Below are positions 1 to 9,451 of a DNA stretch of 64,000 bases, piece by piece. Below the pieces are notes generated by a model. The model did not search any database. It was not told the origin of the DNA and was given only the letters and a program-made list of their open reading frames with translations. Positions within the stretch are counted from its first letter, which is position 1; every line of letters begins with the position of its first letter. Origin of the DNA: Sinotaia quadrata (taxonomy: Eukaryota > Mollusca > Gastropoda > Architaenioglossa > Viviparidae). A program made the translations under genes and the position numbers. The stretch spans positions 88,284,058 through 88,348,057 of the forward strand of contig CM054178.1 in the NCBI GenBank assembly GCA_028829895.1, in the 5' to 3' direction.

Positions 1-247
1 CACACACACACACACACACACACATATGCAGCCATGCCCACATTCTGTGACATAATATGTACATGCACACAAATACACACACTAATGCATAAACTACGCA
101 TACACCACATACAGACACACAAACACACACACACACACACACACACACATTCTTCACACATATATAACTCAGCCACACGCATATTCTAATGCAATCATGA
201 CTTACACCTGATATAAAAACATTCGGTGTATATAAATAAATAAATAA

Positions 248-281
<34 letters not shown>

Positions 282-350
282 TGTATGCGTAGTTTATGCA
301 TTAGTGTGTGTATTTGTACATATTATGTCTCAGAATGTGCGCATGGCTGC

Positions 351-394
<44 letters not shown>
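1..394. repeat. (CA)n/(TG)n-flanked imperfect inverted repeat
   Basis: CA tracts at 1-23 and 122-148 and TG tracts at 249-280 and 355-394 flank two arms. The arm at about 21-107 reappears reverse-complemented at about 279-357; the arms share, for example, the stretch reading ATGCATAAACTACGCATAC on one side and its complement on the other. Small indels separate the arms. Folded, this gives a hairpin with a loop of roughly 170 nt. No coding potential: the Cys/Val open frames here are TG-repeat artefacts. Confidence 0.8.
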
Positions 395-403
<9 letters not shown>

Positions 404-439
404 ATATATGCATACATTATACACACTATTATTAAGAAA

Positions 440-755
440 TAATTTTCGTTGTGTGGCGGATACGCCACTTAGTTAATGAAAATTATTATTATTAATTAAT
501 CTTTCATAACTACTTGTAACTGATGAGAATATTAATTTTATTATTAATGATCCTCCAACAGACACCAATCGTCTATCACTTGGTGGATATGCGGGCACTG
601 TAAACGTTTTCTCTCTTCCACAACATAAAACAACATTTACGGTCATATAATATTTCCGTGAGTGGAAAACTTACCAAAGGAGAAGACAAATCCTACCTTA
701 ATCTATATTTAGCGAGCCCTCATCCACTTACTTTCTTCTCCAACATAGGATTATC
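440..755 (-). repeat. Dispersed repeat, copy A
   Basis: The reverse complement of about 445-750 aligns by eye with 30275-30570. Shared blocks include GAGAGAAAACG, CAGTGCCCGCATATCCACCA, CTAAATATAGATTAA and TTGTCTTCTCCTTT. The end at about 447-470 holds a short perfect stem (GTGGCG / CGCCAC, 4-nt loop), and copy B has a degraded version of it at its end. The family was not recognised; a transposon terminus is likely. The other side is cut off near a (TA)n tract. Confidence 0.65.
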
Positions 756-773
756 AATATGCGTAAGAAGGTC

Positions 774-796
774 AATATATATATATATATATATAT
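774..796. repeat. (TA)n microsatellite
   Basis: Uninterrupted TA dinucleotide run bordering the end of dispersed-repeat copy A. Confidence 0.9.
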
Positions 797-819
797 GAAC
801 TCACGTACAGATAATGTTA

Positions 820-1535
820 CGTTACACAGTATCTATATATAAAGAAATAAAATTCATTGGTCTTGTGGACTACATCAAGATAACAAAAACGATGAGCCAT
901 TGATAGAAGCAGTAAAGATGAGTGGACTACACCAAGCCCAGAAACAGACAACATGGGAAAAACAGCAAAGCAAACGTTAGCACACACCTGGAGCCAAACT
1001 TCTCTCCATGGCCAGAATGCATGATAAAACAATCAATGTAGAAATGGTTGAAAGAAGCAGGTATGAAAGCAGAAACAGAAATACTCATATAGCTGTATAA
1101 GGCCAAGCACTGAACATGAAATCACACAAATTGAAAATATTGAAAATCTCTAATCATTCGAAATGCAGACTCGTCAAATCCATCGATGAAACAACAGAAC
1201 ATATACTAAGTGGATGTGAGGTTCTGGCTGGAACAGAAACACCAAAGGACACAACGAAGTGGTAAAACCCATACATGGAAATGTATGTGAGAACTATAGA
1301 GTAAAAAAGAGCATAGATGCACAAACCAGAAACAGTCACCGAGAAGAAGTCCAACTACTGTGGGACTTTAGAACTGAGTTGAAAGGTTATCTAAATAAAC
1401 TGCCTGGAAACCAAAGACTCGCTCTACTACTCAAAGCAGCGCTCCTAGGAAGTACCCACATCCTCCGTAAAACCTTTGAATCACCCAGAGTGCGTGTCTG
1501 GTGCCTTTAGAAACTGCCCGACCCTGAGTCTCAGT
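820..1535 (+). pseudogene. Decayed LINE 3' coding fragment, copy 1
   Basis: Plus-strand remnant of the C-terminal part of a non-LTR retrotransposon polyprotein. It matches, at nucleotide and peptide level, the minus-strand copy at 13398-14492. Shared features are the segment coding KMSGL, a Cys-rich segment (around 1165-1225) with TEHILSGC resembling the zinc-binding region that precedes the endonuclease of R2/R4-type elements, then EEVQLLWDF and a terminal ALLGSTHILRKT. Several stops and frameshifts interrupt it; the longest open piece is 1259-1510. No (AAT)n tail is seen, unlike the other copies. Confidence 0.7.
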
Positions 1536-2548
1536 GGCGTCGTGTCTCTTTGAGATGCGTATTGTTATGTAATCTACGCGTTCTCTCTCGGTACGTCTGT
1601 TCGAGCACATGGCCGCGTGATTGCTTCGGTAGCTTCGACCCGGCTTTGAATCTCTAATCCTACGTTGAGATCAAAGTTCGATTGTCTAAGATTCTGAATA
1701 CGATTTTCTACACCGCAAAATATCTGACTGGCTTTGCAGTGGCTTACAATTAAAGTTAAAGCATCAAAGAATTCTGTGTGTGTTCCATCTTTAGGAAGAT
1801 CTTTTTCAGTGTGTCTGTTTGCATTTCCAACTCCACACTATGTATCCATAAAATGATACTCTCCCTTGAAGAAAAAATATATTCATAAAATATATTTTAA
1901 AGAAAATTATGTCAATAAAATGATGCTCTCTCTTGAAGAGAAAAGAAGCAAATACAGTTCAAGAATGTTTGAATTACATCTAACACCAGTCACCAACAAT
2001 CTCACAAGTATTGAGGTGAGAGAATGGGTGGTGGTGGGGAGGATGAGGTTTCCACGTAAAGCATCAGATGAAGAAAAGGATCATCACTCTTTAGCAAAAT
2101 GACATATCAAATTTATCACAAACTACCCAAAGTCGAAGCTGTTAATATTGATAGCCCCTCACCTCCCTGGGAAAATTTAAAGTTCAAGAAGCTAAATTCA
2201 AGAAGAGCTAGAGGGATTTCTTTTCTCAAAGCAAATCCTCACTAGGGAGCGACTGGAAATGTCAGCCGTAGCATACGTGCCACTTAACTAAAAGTGCTGT
2301 GGCCGTTGCCTCCCTTTGGTCATACAGATAGATTGGAAACAGATTTACGGTCCGACTTGCGTGACTGATGGCCCAGGAGACGGTCTGCGACAAAGTGACC
2401 GTCCAGAGCCTTCAGTGACACTTCCAACAGACGCTCTGGAACGCTGAAATCCTTAAAGCCATCTGCCAAATTGCTGTCGTACGTTATCCAGTGTTCTCTA
2501 AATAGTATTGGCTATTCACTGGCTAGTATAGTATAGCACGTGTTTATA
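1536..2548. other. Intronic/intergenic sequence, no gene recognised
   Basis: Non-repetitive sequence of mixed composition. A short motif ending in TCTTGAAGA-A is duplicated around 1855 and 1918. The small open frame at 1866-2102 has no recognisable domain. This stretch is the left flank of the retrotransposon insertion. Confidence 0.5.
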
Positions 2549-2553
2549 ATAGT
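2549..2553. repeat. Left target-site duplication (ATAGT)
   Basis: ATAGT immediately precedes the TGTCACA start of the 5' LTR and recurs right after the 3' LTR at 11178-11182. Five bases is the usual duplication for Ty3/gypsy integrases. Confidence 0.93.
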
Positions 2554-2947
2554 TGTCACAGGAAATGAGGGACAGAAATTATATTTTATTTCATTTTAAA
2601 AAACCGCTAACAAAACTAATTGAAGTAACCCGAGTTTTGTTATTTTTCGTATGTAGCATGTAACTTCCAGTAACGGTCACCTAAGATCTTTTTAGTAGAC
2701 AGACGTTCGTGACGCAGTGTGTGTTAATTATCATATTGAATATATATTAGTTTGTGAAAGATATGTATATTAAATGATTGGGACAACTGCGCACTTCGAG
2801 TCACGTGTTGTTGACAAGAGGAATGGCCAGTGCGCAATTAGAATTCGCTACAGAAAAGCGTGCATCGCAATTACCACTATATATCCAAGGCAAAAATCAT
2901 GTCACGGGACATAGCTTCTGGAAGTTTTGGAAACCTTCAGTGAAGGC

Positions 2948-2954
2948 TATATAA
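2948..2954 (+). promoter_or_regulatory. Putative TATA box of the 5' LTR
   Basis: GGCTATATAAGGGG in the first third of the LTR is a good TATA match and would put the transcript start at about 2975-2985. The same box is at 9846-9852 in the 3' LTR. Inference from sequence only. Confidence 0.5.
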
Positions 2955-4056
2955 GGGGCAAAATGAAGACTTTACTCTCAATGTTGAAAACGTCGATTCG
3001 TCTGAAGCCAGTCTAACTTCACGTATGAATTATCTCATGTACAGAGATTTCATAAAGGAAAGCTGCAAAGATCTCTTTCCTTCCGTTTTCCATCCGTCTG
3101 ATGCCATATATTGAGTAACGAGGCAAAATTACTCAGTATAATTGTTGGCAAAGTGGAAAGTTCGCTGTCCAAAGAAAACCCAATGCACGCGACGCTGGTT
3201 GTATGCAGTTAACGACACGAGGGACCAACTTGTTCTTCCCCCTGTCTGAGTTCGTTTTGGCAGTCTATCCCGCAAATTGAGGGGCTAGCGCCGGAGATAC
3301 ATATCCGGATTTCTACACTCAATGTAATGCGACGACACATCCCACTGGACGACTCCGCCCGATAATGCTAAACGTCGTTGGGGTGTCCGTATCCACGACA
3401 ACCAGAAACAGCGACAATTATCGAGACTGACAACAGTCAGTTAAATTTCAGATTTCTCCCCAGTGATAATCTGAAAGTGGTGCCTAGATCCTGCAGAATC
3501 TTCACCTGTAATGCACGCCTCAATTGCGTGTGATCTTCACTTTGAAGTGCCGCTTATAAGTGACGTGTGAGCTTACGTCGTCTCCTTGGAACTCTGACAT
3601 TAATAGTGAGTAATCATTAGCACGGCTAACGCGCACATACTTAATTCAGGACTCTTAAGAAAATGAACACTATTATATCGTTTGCAAAATAAGAACTCTA
3701 ATGTTAAAAGTAATGCTTATTTTACATGTGAATTATTGTTAAAGCGGCCACATTTGCCGCATAAGAATTGTGTAATTAATCTTTATTTTATATTTTGAAT
3801 TTCATCATTTTCATCTCCCCTTATTTCCCACAGAGTGCATGACATTGGAAAGTTGAATGAATGATTAATCACTGTGCGAAAGAGTAGTGCCCCCTTTTTT
3901 AAATCGGGAATAAATAACCTGATTTAAACATCTTTCAACTCTCTTGTTATTCATAGTTTTTGAGAGGGACGAAAGAATTTGTACTATTGTTTTGCACCGT
4001 TCGTCTGTTCGTCCATTTATTCACATTTATGATACACACTCACAACACACACCGCC

Positions 4057-4062
4057 AATAAA
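4057..4062 (+). terminator. Putative polyadenylation signal in 5' LTR (also 10955-10960 in 3' LTR)
   Basis: AATAAA about 220 nt before the LTR end; the 3' LTR copy would serve the full transcript. Another AATAAA lies earlier in the LTR (about 3909), so which is used is unknown. Confidence 0.4.
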
Positions 4063-4279
4063 ACGTTCCTTGGCATGACATTAATAAATTGGGCCCCACC
4101 CAAACATCAATGGAGTATGTCATGTGTGTCTATGTAACAACTTGACGCGACGTAGTACTGGCATACGTCACCGGGCTTTTCTTGGAGGTGCACCGGAGCA
4201 GGCCAAAATTAGACTTCACCCCTTGCATCTCTAACTTCAGCTCGAGGTCGGCTTGTAACGAGCCTCCCGTTTTGTGACA

Positions 4280-4733
4280 TCTGGTGACCACTGACCGTGA
4301 TCTGACAAGGTAAATTGTGTTGTTGTAAGAAAGTATCATCTCTTTCCTGCTTTTCTATCTCATCACCATTATGCATTGTTTATTGCATGTTAGGGCTTTG
4401 CTATTGAGACTTAGGTGAACTGGATTTTGATAAGACTTATTATTGTGTTGAAATAAGTTTTATAATCTTTACGCTATTATCGTTAACGCGTACCGACTCG
4501 TGTTTAGACGTACTTAGATCGATATTTTGTACGCTACATTAGCAACTGTTGTTTTGCTAACTTTGCAAATTTGCGATTAGGACTCCTTTTACTCGTGTTT
4601 GTAATAATCCTAATCACGTGGTAGCTGGTGTTCATATACACACCATTGCACCACTTGTGACCGACAGAGGTCAAAATCCCGCGAATATTCTAAGTCACTT
4701 TATCCATACTCGTGATAACTAGCAATTTTAAAA
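4280..4733 (+). other. Retrotransposon leader with primer-binding site
   Basis: TGGTGACC at 4282-4289, two bases after the LTR, is complementary to a tRNA 3' end of the form GGTCACCA. That fits tRNA-Trp, used by several Ty3/gypsy groups. The match weakens after eight bases, although GTGAT further on may be a second block. The rest of the 454-bp leader is AT-rich and non-coding and ends just before AAAATGG at the Gag start. Confidence 0.6.
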
Positions 4734-7700
4734 ATGGCCGAGCTAGTAAACATAAAGAAAGAACTCATGGCTATGGGTAGAGAATTCGGGTACGAGAAAG
4801 CCGACCTAAAGAAATACGTGGATGAGGAGATAACTAAATGGTATGTTGCGAAAGAAAATGAGGCGAAAGAGGTGAGAGAACTAGAGGAAAAAAGATCGAA
4901 AGAGGCGAGAGAGTTGGAGGAGAAAAGAGCGAAAGAGGTGAGAGAACTAGAGGAAAAAAGATCGAAAGAGGCTATAGAGCTAGAAGATAAGAGACAGTTA
5001 GCTAAACAGCTAGAGATGCAAACTCTGAGAGAACTAGAGGATAAGAAAAATAAGCTAGAGGAAAAAAGAGCGAAAGAGGCTAGAGAACTAGAGGATAAGA
5101 AAAATAAGCTAGAGGAAAAAAGAGCGAAAGAGGCGAGAGAGTTGGAGGAGAAAAGAGCGAAAGAGGCTAGAGAATTAGAGGATAAGAAAATTAAGCTAGA
5201 GGAAAAAAGAGCTAAAGAGGCAAGAGAAATAGAGTTATTAAAGATTCAGTCTGCTAGGGATTTAGAAGATAAAAGGCAGGAAGCAGAAGAGAAAAAGCTT
5301 AGATTAAAAGCTAAAGCACATCAGGAACAGCTTGAATTAGCTAAGCAAGAGTTAACAGCTAGAGAGAAGTTGTTAGAGGGGACTGCTAAGCAACAGGCCG
5401 AATTAAATAAACCCCGGACACGGCTAGCTTTCTTCAACCATGAAGTCGAGACGATTGACGAGTTTTTGACACGCTTTGACAGCTTCATTGCCAACTTTAA
5501 TTACACTGACATTGAAAAGAAACAACAACTCGGTCAAATACTTCAAGGTGAAAGCTCGCGCGCATTTACTGATCTAACGCGCGATCCCGCTATTACTTAT
5601 GCAGATCTCAAAACGGGTTTGATGCGTACTTTTCAATGTACAGCAGAAGGCTTTCGAAAAATGTTTAGGAGAGCCATACCTAAAGCAAATGACACCATGC
5701 AAGCCTTCGGTACCCGGTTACGCCATTATCTTGATAGATGGATTGATTTGACAGACATCCAGAAGACATATGAGGGCCTATTTGATTTGATATTAAGAGA
5801 TCAATTTCTCCATATTGCTCCGCCTGCAATGACGACATATTTGCAGCGAAATCCCCCGACTAACTTCTGTGATATGTTGAAGTTAGCAGACACGTATAAT
5901 GATTACCCCGATCCGGTAATTACGAGGAGTGCACCACGCCCTCCTCTTACAAATCGGCAGAAGTATACACCGAAATTCAACCGACCGATGACGAAATCGG
6001 ACAAACCCGAACCGGTACAGCGGACATATACTAAGTCACAAGACGTACGACGTCACACACGCGACTCCCCACCTATGACATGTTACACTTGCAAAGGGAA
6101 GGGGCATAGTTCTCAGAACTGTCCCAGTCCACGTGATGTAAAAGTATGCACTGAAACAGGTGCAACTCTAAAGACCCAACAGGCTACAGTAAACGGAAAA
6201 AGAGTCAAAATACTGGTCGACACAGGTGCGTCCATAAGCTGCATAAATGCTAAACTTGTACGCCCTGAACAGTATCTAAGGGGTAGTGTCCGCATTCGAT
6301 GTGTTATGGGACACCTTAGTACATGTCCAAGAGCCACTGTACATGTTACGTCACCCGTATTTTCCGGTACAGTCACCGCCGCAGTGATAAGAGACATGCA
6401 GTTCGGATTCATACTATCGCCCGGGCAGTGTGACACACACACTGATGGCATCTATCCTGTTCTCCCCGTAACCACTAGAGCACAACGGGAACGTAGTAAA
6501 CAAGGACCCCCAGCTCTAAAGATAGTCGAGAATACATTCCCGCAGTTGACCCCAAGTCAACTCAGTCACCTGCAGCAGGAGGACAAAAGTTTGTCCTCAA
6601 TGCTAAAGCTGGCACGGAAAAACACTATTACGTCCAGCAAGTACGCAACAATGACGTATTTCCTGAAGGACGGACTAGCGTTTCGGCGCGCCGACTATAA
6701 GGAAAATGATACTAGAAGCACCACGTGTTTATTTACCCCTACACCACTCAGACCGCTGATTCTAAGCTTTGCACACGACTCAATCATGTCTGGACATCAG
6801 GGCGCACGGCGCACTGAGCAGCGAGTTCGTGAGGACTTCTTTTGGCCAGGCCTGAGTCGGGATGTTCGCTCGTACGTTCGTACATGTACGCAGTGTCAAC
6901 AACATATTGACCGAGGGCGTGTCAGTCGAGTTCCCCTCGAGATAGTACCAACAGTAGAGGAACCATTCCTAAAAGTCGCAGTAGACATTATTGGCCCAAT
7001 CATTCCCGCGGCCGAAGGAGGATATCACTATATCCTAACAATCGTGGATTTTGCAACACGATATCCAGAAGCAGTCGCATTAAAGGGCATCACAGCGATC
7101 GAAGTCGCAGACGCTTTAATAGACGTATTTTCTCGCACGGGCGTTCCCCGAGAAATATTGAGTGACCAGGGCACTCAATTCACCTCAGCAATGATGGCTG
7201 AAACAATGCGTCTACTAGCGTGTAAACAGTTGTTCTCATCACCATATCACGCTCAGTCTAATGGTGCCGTTGAACGTTTCAACGGTACAATAAAGAAAAT
7301 GTTAATTAAAATGGCCTCGGAACAACCCGACCAGTGGCCACGTTTTCTAGCACCATTACTCTTCGCGTATCGCGAACTCCCACAAGAGAGTACGGGCTAC
7401 TCACCATTCCAACTACTATACGGCAGGCAACCTCGGGGTCCCCTTAAGCTAATAAAAGAAACATGGGTCAAGGGAGACACTGTGACTGATGGTAAAGATG
7501 TTCACACGTACGTAGCCGAACTACGTCAACGTCTGACCGAGACGTGTCACTTAGCACAGGAAAACATTCGCGAAAAACAACCCCGATACAAGCGAAATTT
7601 TGACCGTACGGCTGTGGAACGTGACCTCGAACCAGGTCAGCTCGTGTTACTCTTGCGGCCCACACATAACAACCGCATGCAAATGCACTGGCGTGGACCC

Positions 7701-9323
7701 TACCGTGTTATTAAGCGTGTGAAGCAGAACGATTATAGCATACAGATAGGAAATAAGCAGAAAATCTATCACATAAATATGCTCAAGCGGTACTACGAAC
7801 GCAGCGACGAACAGATACAAAACGTGAATGTCGCACTGATACAATTGGAAGACTCCAATTTCAGAACAGACATGATGTCCGCCGAAACCCAGCCTAACTC
7901 CGCAGTTACAGTCGATCAAGTCGAGATTGACTCGAACTTAACTGTCGAACAGCGCGACGCAATGTCAAAACTCTTACACAGACACGCGCGCATATTCACC
8001 GACCAACCGGGCCACTCAGATTTGGTTGAACACCGCATAAAACTTTTAAGTGACAAACCGATACGCTTAAAACAGTACCCACAGAAATATGAGAGCACAA
8101 AGTACATAGCAGAACAGGTGCGTGAAATGCAAAAACAGGGCGTGATTGAACAGTCAATCTCCCCATATTCATCACCGGTCGTCTTAGTTAAAAAGAAAGA
8201 CGGTACGCTTCGTTTTTGTGTGGACTACAGACAGTTAAATGAGATAACTGAATTCGATGCGGAACCTATCCCAAATCAGGACGAATTATTCGCAAAACTA
8301 ACCAAGGCACATTACTTTTCAAAGTTTGACATGTGCAAAGGGTACTGGCAACTGTCAGTCACTATTGACGACAGACCAAAAACAGCATTTCCAACCCCGC
8401 TAGGCTTATTTCAGTTTTGCCGACTACCGTTCGGACTAGCGAACGCACCCGCAACATTCGCGCGCTTCATGCGAAAATTACCGTTAGAGAGCGTTAACGC
8501 ATTGAATTTCTTTGATGACATACTGGTAGCAACAGGAACATGGGACCAACATTTATCCTCAGTGAGTGGTCTACTTGACATTCTCGAGCGCCATAAATTG
8601 ACCGTGAAACCCTCCAAAGTACGCGCGGGCTTTCGAGAGATTGAGTTTCTTGGCCATATCATAAGTGACGGACATATAGGCCCAAATCTAGACTTAACTG
8701 CAGCCATTCGTGACATGACCTTACCGACTACAAAGAAACAGGTCAGGGCAGTTTTGGGGCTAGTGGGGTACTACCGAAAATTTGTCCCAAACTTCAGTAC
8801 GCTTCTTAAACCACTGACGGACTTAACTGGGAACAAACAACCTACGAAAATACGATGGACGGCCGAGTGTAGCACCGCCCTCGAAAAGGTGAAGGACATC
8901 TTGACCAGTAAACCCGTCCTACAGTTACCAGACTTTGACAAAAGATTTATTGTCAGGACCGACGCATCAGACGAAGGCCTCGGTGCCATACTTCTCCAAG
9001 AGACAGATGACGAATACCTACCGGTAGCATACGCGTCTAAGAAACTGTTAGATCGTGAGACACGGTATTCTACGATTGAAAAAGAGTGCTTAGCAATCGT
9101 ATGGGCACTCAAGAAATTTAGTGCTTATCTGTACTCTAAACCATTCATCCTGCAGTGCGATCATAAGCCGCTGACATATCTGCGCACTAGCATGTATGAT
9201 AACGCTAGGCTAACTAGATGGACACTCCTGCTACAGGAGTATAGCTTCGTTGTCGAACACATCGCGGGCCGAGAGAATTCGGGTGCCGATGCATTATCCC
9301 GGCATGCCATAACCGCGATATAA
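4734..9323 (+). CDS. Gag-Pol polyprotein of Gmr1-like LTR retrotransposon (Gag-PR-INT-RT-RH)
   Basis: 1529 codons, one frame, starting in good context (AAAATGG). Residues 45-225 are Lys/Glu/Arg-rich imperfect repeats (EEKRAKEARELE type) predicting a long coiled coil. A Gag capsid follows (about 228-390) whose second half resembles the SCAN fold (around 305-390: FRKMF, DLILRDQFLH, LADTY). A CCHC zinc knuckle lies at 450-463 and the aspartic protease DTGA at 496-499. Integrase has the HHCC finger H681, H688, C718, C721, the catalytic D751, D811 and E847 with exactly 35 residues between the last two, and a GPY/F-type module near 986-990. Reverse transcriptase spans about 1110-1290 (KKKDGTLRFCVDYRQLN from about 1152, FFDD with D1261/D1262). 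RNase H has D1410, E1451 and D1476 and ends at about 1525. All catalytic residues are present. No stop or frameshift separates Gag from Pol, no env, and no chromodomain recognised. Confidence 0.95.
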   Translation: MAELVNIKKELMAMGREFGYEKADLKKYVDEEITKWYVAKENEAKEVRELEEKRSKEARELEEKRAKEVRELEEKRSKEAIELEDKRQLAKQLEMQTLRELEDKKNKLEEKRAKEARELEDKKNKLEEKRAKEARELEEKRAKEARELEDKKIKLEEKRAKEAREIELLKIQSARDLEDKRQEAEEKKLRLKAKAHQEQLELAKQELTAREKLLEGTAKQQAELNKPRTRLAFFNHEVETIDEFLTRFDSFIANFNYTDIEKKQQLGQILQGESSRAFTDLTRDPAITYADLKTGLMRTFQCTAEGFRKMFRRAIPKANDTMQAFGTRLRHYLDRWIDLTDIQKTYEGLFDLILRDQFLHIAPPAMTTYLQRNPPTNFCDMLKLADTYNDYPDPVITRSAPRPPLTNRQKYTPKFNRPMTKSDKPEPVQRTYTKSQDVRRHTRDSPPMTCYTCKGKGHSSQNCPSPRDVKVCTETGATLKTQQATVNGKRVKILVDTGASISCINAKLVRPEQYLRGSVRIRCVMGHLSTCPRATVHVTSPVFSGTVTAAVIRDMQFGFILSPGQCDTHTDGIYPVLPVTTRAQRERSKQGPPALKIVENTFPQLTPSQLSHLQQEDKSLSSMLKLARKNTITSSKYATMTYFLKDGLAFRRADYKENDTRSTTCLFTPTPLRPLILSFAHDSIMSGHQGARRTEQRVREDFFWPGLSRDVRSYVRTCTQCQQHIDRGRVSRVPLEIVPTVEEPFLKVAVDIIGPIIPAAEGGYHYILTIVDFATRYPEAVALKGITAIEVADALIDVFSRTGVPREILSDQGTQFTSAMMAETMRLLACKQLFSSPYHAQSNGAVERFNGTIKKMLIKMASEQPDQWPRFLAPLLFAYRELPQESTGYSPFQLLYGRQPRGPLKLIKETWVKGDTVTDGKDVHTYVAELRQRLTETCHLAQENIREKQPRYKRNFDRTAVERDLEPGQLVLLLRPTHNNRMQMHWRGPYRVIKRVKQNDYSIQIGNKQKIYHINMLKRYYERSDEQIQNVNVALIQLEDSNFRTDMMSAETQPNSAVTVDQVEIDSNLTVEQRDAMSKLLHRHARIFTDQPGHSDLVEHRIKLLSDKPIRLKQYPQKYESTKYIAEQVREMQKQGVIEQSISPYSSPVVLVKKKDGTLRFCVDYRQLNEITEFDAEPIPNQDELFAKLTKAHYFSKFDMCKGYWQLSVTIDDRPKTAFPTPLGLFQFCRLPFGLANAPATFARFMRKLPLESVNALNFFDDILVATGTWDQHLSSVSGLLDILERHKLTVKPSKVRAGFREIEFLGHIISDGHIGPNLDLTAAIRDMTLPTTKKQVRAVLGLVGYYRKFVPNFSTLLKPLTDLTGNKQPTKIRWTAECSTALEKVKDILTSKPVLQLPDFDKRFIVRTDASDEGLGAILLQETDDEYLPVAYASKKLLDRETRYSTIEKECLAIVWALKKFSAYLYSKPFILQCDHKPLTYLRTSMYDNARLTRWTLLLQEYSFVVEHIAGRENSGADALSRHAITAI

Positions 9324-9451
9324 ACAAGAGAGAGGATAGTCTCTCCACAGATGCGCATAAAATTCCTGTGGGGACTATCGTGTGAAATAAAATTTTTTTG
9401 TTCCTATTTGATTTCCACTCTGTGAGCTCCAATCAATTTTAAGAAGGGGGT
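9324..9451 (+). other. 3' untranslated segment with polypurine tract
   Basis: A short non-coding stretch follows the stop codon. The purine run AAGAAGGGGG at 9441-9450 lies one base before the 3' LTR and is the expected plus-strand primer. There is no room for an env gene. Confidence 0.8.

Larger units (their letters stand above)
2554..4279 (+). repeat. 5' LTR (1726 bp)
   Basis: Starts TGTCACAGG and ends TTTTGTGACA, giving 7-bp perfect terminal inverted repeats. It has the same length as the copy at 9452-11177 (constant offset 6898), and reading the two line by line I found no difference. A TATA-like box lies at 2948-2954, so U3 is about 0.4 kb and R-U5 is long. AATAAA signals occur at about 3909 and at 4057-4062. 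The length is large for a Ty3/gypsy element. The short open frames inside are not conserved coding sequence. Confidence 0.95.

Noticed and set aside
250..476. Two plus-strand frames of Cys/Val repeats
   Set aside because: Translations of a (TG)n microsatellite; no coding signal.
6113..9432. Minus-strand frames of 60-113 codons inside the retrotransposon
   Set aside because: Shadows of the Gag-Pol frame on the other strand; no domains.
9324..9451. env gene after Pol
   Set aside because: Only about 130 bp lie between the stop codon and the 3' LTR, so the element is not retrovirus-like in gene content.
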